From Botrytis cinerea B05.10 (taxonomy: Eukaryota; Ascomycota; Leotiomycetes; Helotiales; Sclerotiniaceae), in NCBI RefSeq assembly GCF_000143535.2, contig NC_037323.1, positions 1,922,001-1,986,000 on the forward strand: a DNA stretch of 64,000 bases, in the 5' to 3' direction. A program made the translations under genes and the position numbers. The notes beneath the pieces were generated by a model, which searched no databases, was not told where the DNA came from, and saw only the letters and a list, made by a program, of their open reading frames with translations. This document shows positions 58,919 to 64,000 of this stretch, in pieces; positions within the stretch are counted from its first letter, which is position 1; each line of letters begins with the position of its first letter.

Positions 58919-61900
58919 CCTTCAAGTAAAGCGAGGATTTATTCGGCAGAAGATCGTGATTATGATGCGTGGCATACTTGGTAAATATTTTTCTGCTACC
59001 AATCGCTCCTGAAACGAATGTCGGATTCTGGGGAGATGTAGCTGGAAACTTCGAGAAGTAGAGGGAAGATGGATAGCCCTGTTTTGGCGAGAGAGAATAG
59101 AAGAGGTGAGGCTTTGAAAGAATATGGGTTTCGTGGGGTGGGTTGATACTTGTGGAGTTGAAGTTGAAGTTGAAATAGGGGTTGATGTTTGTAGCATTTG
59201 GACTTGAAGCTAGGATAGAAAGTATGCCTGTGTTGATTCTGTTTGTCGAGATCAGATTTTCCGGGAAAGGGGGAGGGAGGAGGAGAGGAAGCGGGGCTTC
59301 AGCTTAAGAGATGGACTTTGATCTGTGTGTGGAGTGTTCAAGTAAAGGTGTATGTTTGGAAGCCCTATACCCATCTTTTATAGCTTTCTGTTGTGATATT
59401 CTCCTTGGAATCTAGCCAGGCTTTAAACATTTTGTTCCTAGATCCGAAATTATCAGACTTGCGGCGTCGAAAGAAGTATGGTAAAATGTGAATACTTGTT
59501 TGATCGGCAGCAGTCGGATTAGACAACACACACCTTAATCTATGTGAGATCATTAATCGCGCCATGTTTCCCTACATTCGTGTCAAAGAATGTTTCGTAT
59601 ATGTTCCGCGGTTGAATGTAGATAAAGTTCGTTGTTTTTGAGAGAAATCTCAGCTAGACGCCGAGATCTTCACGTTGGGATAGTATCTCGAGTGTAGTCA
59701 GGAATTGTGGGAGTCTGTTGTGGTTGCGTGAGTTACTGGAACTTTGATAGCAGATGACTTTCATGGAGATGTTATTGTGAGAAGGTTTCCATTGGGTTAT
59801 GCTGTTGAGGCTAGTTGGAGTTGGCGGCTGGAGGATATCGAGGAAATAGTAGAGGCATCAGGATCCTAAAGATGGGTAACGAGTGTGTGAACTGGCAAAC
59901 CTGGGGTCCCATCATTATGAGAACGACAGTCAACGGATTGAGTAAAGAAATTCAATAAAATAATCACATGAATAAAGAAGATAGTGAAGACATGAATGCG
60001 CCAAGTATTTTGGGCTGAGATTGATGGATTTATCACGGTCATGTAGTTTCGAAACACTCAATTAAGCACCTGCCTTCTCGATCTATAGTTACAAACAATG
60101 AATTTTCATTGAAACTTCAAACTTTTAAAGCTTCCCGATCATAAACAAAATAGCAACGACGACAAGTAAACCAAATAAAATAACAGAAATCGATTCATCA
60201 TGTTTCGACACCGTGAAACGCCAACGAGAACTCCTTCCCAAACCCGTCAATTCAGATTCACATGAGATGGAAAACATTTGATCGTATGAAGAATGATGTT
60301 TCGATGGAAGTTTGGTCTGTTTTCTGGAACGAATTTCCCAAAGCGGCACGCCTAGATATATGGACGTTTTTAGTAGAGGTCAAAATGCGAGCTTGTTGAT
60401 TCCGTGATGTGCTCAGACAAGAGCGTCTATCACCCTATCACAACATGGTGGCTAATTATACTGACGGCTGCTGTGTGTTCTTATTGAATTGGTGGAACAC
60501 ATGAAGTTACATTCTCGGTCGAGAGATAATCCGGAAAAGCCATATCATGTGATATGTACTGTCATGTGAGCTGGGCTCTCCTTTTTGGAATGATCTAAGC
60601 GAGTACGACGACATCAATTGTGTGATTCAAAGATGATCCCGATTGTATATAAGAAGGATAGTCTCCATTTCAAGAACCCAGTATCTTTGTGCTACTTATA
60701 TCGCGAACAATAGCTATGGAGGAAGGGCAGAATCGCCTTGGCACATGTCTCTAAGAAGCGGGATTGCAATCGTGCTTAGTATACTGCTCGATTTTTAGGA
60801 AGCGTCGGAACTTAATACAACTGTAAAGTGATAGTCACAAGCCGTTCACGCGACGATATATCTCATAGTATCATTGAATACCTGTCTTAGAGAAAAGGCA
60901 GGCCGTGCCATGAAGTCAGAATACAATGAATCAACATACTTGAGAGATTCGTATTTGGTGATACACTTTGTGTTTTTGTTGTAAATAGGTCTGTACAAGG
61001 AAAGAGAAGAAATTTGAGATTGTCTGTGATAGAAATTCTATGAGTGCTTGGGTGGCAGGAACTTCGATTGTCATAAAACCAAAAATCTCAACAAATATAA
61101 GATGTCACATTTTGCTCAGAGTTGCCGCTCTTCTTGAGGTTTGTTTACTATCACATCTGAGATGAAGGATATAAAATCTTTCCCCATAATTTATTTCTTA
61201 TATAGAATTTAGCTAGTTATATTTGACGACATTACTCTATCCAAGTGTGGATAATCTTTAACCAGACCGAATGATCTCCATTCAAGGTGAAGCGAGGTGT
61301 AGAATTGAAAAGTGGGGTTCTATATGAAGAAATTTAGACTTCTCACAGGTGGAAATCAAATATGGTATCATTTGTCTAATTGGTCCCGTCTCTCGATCGA
61401 AAATTCACTACAACCTTTTATTTCTGCTCCACCAAATTTCTGTGGTTTAAGCCTGACACTTCCACTCAGCTTCCGTTCTGAAACTTACAGCCAACAAACT
61501 TATAGATCTTTGCATGTTAGAGAACAAAAAGAACACCTGTGCTGTCTTTGGTGGTTTAGGTTAGAGCGAGAGAGAGATGATTCAAACTGTATACAGTCAA
61601 CCAATCTATTTTCACTATTTTAACTGCAATTGTGATAATATGGATTTTGATTCACACTTCATTTTGTGTGCATGAAGGTGAGGGCTCATAGTTGTCTCTA
61701 TGATAGTAAGGTGACTTCATTATATTCTTAAAATTAGAAGTTACATGTCCATCACGTAGGCGGGTATGCTTTGTTAGTGAAGTAAACAGTATCTTCAATA
61801 GGCCTCACATATTTCTCTTTGAGCTTCATCTAACGTCAATCTATAATCTAAGTTATTCACGCAGGAATTCTCACTTTCATTACTGCCCAACTTTTGTTTC

Positions 61901-61996
61901 ACGTCCGCAACTATCATCACTAATCACAATCATCATGTACCGGTATGAATGTAAAAAGTTGTAAAGGGATGAGAAAATTATTACCCTAGTTGAGGG

Positions 61997-62209
61997 ATGC
62001 AAAATCGACATATCAAAAACCTCCCATCAGAGGTTGTATCTCGCATCCTCAAGGATTCTCAAGATCTAGATCTTGACCAAAAAGGTATCAAAAATAAACG
62101 AATAAACATCTGCAACTTTCCTGAGTGCAAACTCTATTTCCTGGGCCCTAAAACGCTCGCACATCAACTTTGGAAGCATTCACTAGAATCTTCCCCTCAG
62201 ACTTCGTAG
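61997..62209 (+). CDS. Possible small F-box-start/zinc-finger-like protein
   Basis: Single 70-codon frame beginning MQNRHIKNLPSEVVSRILKD. The first part resembles the first helix of an F-box (NLPSEVVSRIL), and the second has Cys, Cys, His, His in the order C-x4-C-x11-H-x4-H (CNFPECKLYFLGPKTLAHQL then WKH). The frame ends 12 bases inside the 3' end of the opposite-strand membrane-protein gene. It could be a real short gene, a decayed fragment of a larger F-box gene, or chance; I cannot decide. Confidence 0.3.
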   Translation: MQNRHIKNLPSEVVSRILKDSQDLDLDQKGIKNKRINICNFPECKLYFLGPKTLAHQLWKHSLESSPQTS

Positions 62210-63114
62210 AGAGCTTTCTGTGTGTTTGCTACCCTTTCGTCTTCACCTTTTAATCCCGTATGTCTCAACTGTTGCATTTCTGGAACAGAGCCAGGTAACT
62301 CTGCAACCCCTTCAGGAATCGCTAGTTCTTGCAAAGTACTATGAACTCTTGGAACCCTCGGAACCCTATGAATTCCATCAGATCTATTCTCATGTCCCTC
62401 CGGCCCAACAATATTTTCACGACCCATCTCAGCCATTAGACCGCCCAAAGAACCTAATTGAGGGGGAATATATTCGGTAAGTGGAGGCATCTTTCTTCCT
62501 CTTCGCCGACGATACAGTCGCAGAAAGTACCAACCAAACCCGTAGCTACATGCTAGGAACAATCCCACAAAAAAACAACTCAAGATTATAGTGGTAGTAT
62601 GAAGACTTTGAGAGATTTCTTTGTTTTCCTGGTCTATAAAAGTTTGTTCCGCGGGTGAGATTGTGATAACAGCTGTATAAGCACCTGGAGTCAAGCTAGC
62701 AGCAAGACTTTCTCGACTAATGGAAGATTTCAATATACTCTTCATTATTGGGTCGGTCGCGGTTGCGGCAATTGCGTTCCAACTAGAGATCTTACTAAGA
62801 GCAATCGCAGTTATTCCAGTAGGCGGTACGGTGGGTTGTGTGACGGGAGTCAAGGTCTTAGTGGTAGATGGTACGATAAGAGTTATCGTTGGTACAATAA
62901 CCAGTGTTGAAGAGGGAACGATAATTGTTGAGATGTGTGTGGTTGTGATGAGTCTTCTTAATGGTTTGATTTTGCACAGAGATGCATCAAATATATCTGT
63001 TGAGATCTCTGATACAAATGTATAACCAGAGCTCACATCCTGAATGCCAGAGGATTTTTCACGGCCAGGGCCCGTACCAGCAAAAGCTTTTTGGAATAAA
63101 TAAAGAATCGCCAT
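62197..63114 (-). CDS. Ser/Thr-rich single-pass membrane protein, uncharacterised
   Basis: Single coding exon, 305 residues, from ATG 63114 (MAILYLFQKAFAGTGPGREK). The first 170 residues are rich in Thr, Ser and Ile with repeats of the kind ITTTHISTIIVPSSTLVIVP, as in O-mannosylated surface proteins. One transmembrane helix (about 190-210, TIILSCFFVGLFLACSYGF) is followed by a basic stop-transfer RLYRRRRGRK and a Pro/Glu-rich cytosolic tail. The overall plan resembles fungal wall-sensor-like proteins, but no Cys-rich WSC domain and no clear signal peptide are present. A 5' intron is likely: GTCAGT donor near 63169, GAACTAAT branch and TTACAG acceptor directly before the ATG, so a further N-terminal exon or a spliced 5'UTR may exist. 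Confidence 0.65.
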   Translation of the reverse strand: MAILYLFQKAFAGTGPGREKSSGIQDVSSGYTFVSEISTDIFDASLCKIKPLRRLITTTHISTIIVPSSTLVIVPTITLIVPSTTKTLTPVTQPTVPPTGITAIALSKISSWNAIAATATDPIMKSILKSSISRESLAASLTPGAYTAVITISPAEQTFIDQENKEISQSLHTTTIILSCFFVGLFLACSYGFGWYFLRLYRRRRGRKMPPLTEYIPPQLGSLGGLMAEMGRENIVGPEGHENRSDGIHRVPRVPRVHSTLQELAIPEGVAELPGSVPEMQQLRHTGLKGEDERVANTQKALYEV

Positions 63115-64000
63115 CTGTAACCATTAGTTCAGCTCAACAAATACCTCCCAAGATAACTCGCAGAACTGACCTTTTGAGAAGTTTGAAGATGGATATAGAG
63201 AGAATTGAGAGCTAGAAACCAATGTTCTTGTACCGGAAACCCCAGTTCCGTCTAGTGAAAATTCTGATGCAAATAATTCACTTATTCATTGAATATTCAG
63301 CTCAGCCACGAAGTATCAATAGTTATCCGATGTTGGATGATCTAACACTTGGTTTCCAAGATGAACGGGAACAAACTTTTAATCCCACCGCCCTATCCGA
63401 ACGACACTTGTGTAGAAAGTGCTGCTCTATACAAGAAAACAGGTTGAAAATGAAGGAAGATTTTTGATTAAGAAGTGCAGAGCGTGTCATTCTAAGACCT
63501 GTGCAATGAAGTTGACTATTTCAATAGTTCTAGTTATCTAGCACACCCAATGTTCTTAGTCCGCTTTCTATACGATCCACCGACTCAGAAAGTAGTGAAT
63601 TTAACCCTTTGGTATGTTCAAAATATTGCCCAAAATAGGTCTGCAGTATCGATTGCAGAGAAAGACCGTGGCGCTGGCGCGAAACTTACTCCTAAACATT
63701 ATATATATCTTACTTGGAAGACCTGTTCACGTTTTTTTGTTCTCAGATGGGAACTAGTGCTGGAACTACTGAAGTTGATCTCTAAATATGCTCTAAATCC
63801 TCCTCAAAAATCCTATCGAAAAGATAAGTAGTGAATCAGTATCTCCTTATCAGTTCCGAACCTATTGCACAGTTCAAATCGAGCAACCAATTTCTTAGGA
63901 ATCTTGTCCTGTCACTCCGTCCATTTAAAGTCTGTCAATAGCTTGACGTAATACATCAATGCTTGTAATGTGCGTGTTAACATTTCATCGCAACTGGTAT
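63115..64000. other. Right-edge flank
   Basis: Upstream side of the Ser/Thr-rich protein gene, including its probable 5' intron at about 63115-63169. ORFs at 63222-63467 and 63550-63831 have no family signal. Nothing else seen. Confidence 0.5.

Larger units (their letters stand above)
57845..61996. other. Gene-poor 4.2 kb interval
   Basis: No gene with solid support. Tracts: a GTTCCA/GTTCCG hexamer array near 58745-58782 and a T run at 58896-58918. A minus-strand frame at 60125-60350 ends in a hydrophobic tail (ISVILFGLLVVVAILFMIGK) after a basic stretch, preceded by a splice-acceptor-like CTAG, and may be the last exon of a small tail-anchored protein, but upstream exons could not be placed. 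ORFs at 58922-59197, 59866-60057 and 61312-61623 show no family signal. Confidence 0.5.

Overview
The window is nuclear DNA from a filamentous ascomycete. The genes are closely packed on both strands and broken by short GT..AG introns of about 50-90 nt with CTAAC-type branch sites, and an initiator tRNA of eukaryotic type is present. Protein content (AcuM/Rds2 regulator, ZIP4/SPO22, CENP-Q, Cnl2/Nkp2, Eaf3, an iota-like Y-family polymerase) and the many microsatellites fit Pezizomycotina. My guess is Leotiomycetes near Botrytis/Sclerotinia, but that placement is inference from general likeness, not from a search.

Layout, left to right: a cytochrome P450 running off the left edge (-); the v-SNARE Vti1 (-); an FAD amine-oxidase-like flavoprotein (+); an F-box protein (-); Cox11 (-) divergent from a cupin protein (+); tRNA-iMet (+) followed by a 36-nt G run; an uncharacterised two-span membrane protein (-); an uncharacterised basic, probably nuclear protein (-); a Y-family DNA polymerase (+); xanthine dehydrogenase (-); a small alpha-beta barrel protein (+); ZIP4/SPO22 (-, 9 exons); AcuM/Rds2 (-, 6 exons); CENP-Q (-); RRP12 (-); an ER-type thioredoxin-like membrane protein (+); Cnl2/Nkp2 (-); Eaf3/MRG15 (+); mitochondrial uL30 (-); exocyst Sec6 (+); a gene-poor 4 kb; and a Ser/Thr-rich single-pass membrane protein (-) near the right edge.

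Most genes are single-copy housekeeping functions: trafficking (Vti1, Sec6), respiration and mitochondrial translation (Cox11, uL30m), ribosome assembly (RRP12), purine use (XDH), gluconeogenic control (AcuM), chromosome segregation and meiosis (CENP-Q, Cnl2/Nkp2, ZIP4) and chromatin (Eaf3). I see no operon-like pathway and no secondary-metabolite cluster around the lone P450.

The most unusual locus is eaf3. A 1.6-kb intron between its chromodomain and MRG exons holds its own 5'UTR-like leader, start codon, a short intron and a 298-codon open exon that runs in frame straight through the normal 3' splice site into the MRG domain. This predicts a second protein: a new basic N-terminus joined to MRG without the chromodomain. 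Other points are two 12-nt microexons (polymerase and eaf3), AT-hooks on CENP-Q, and a degenerate dispersed GC-rich element whose copies differ mainly by transitions. All exon joins were worked out by eye from reading frame, splice consensus and remembered family conservation.
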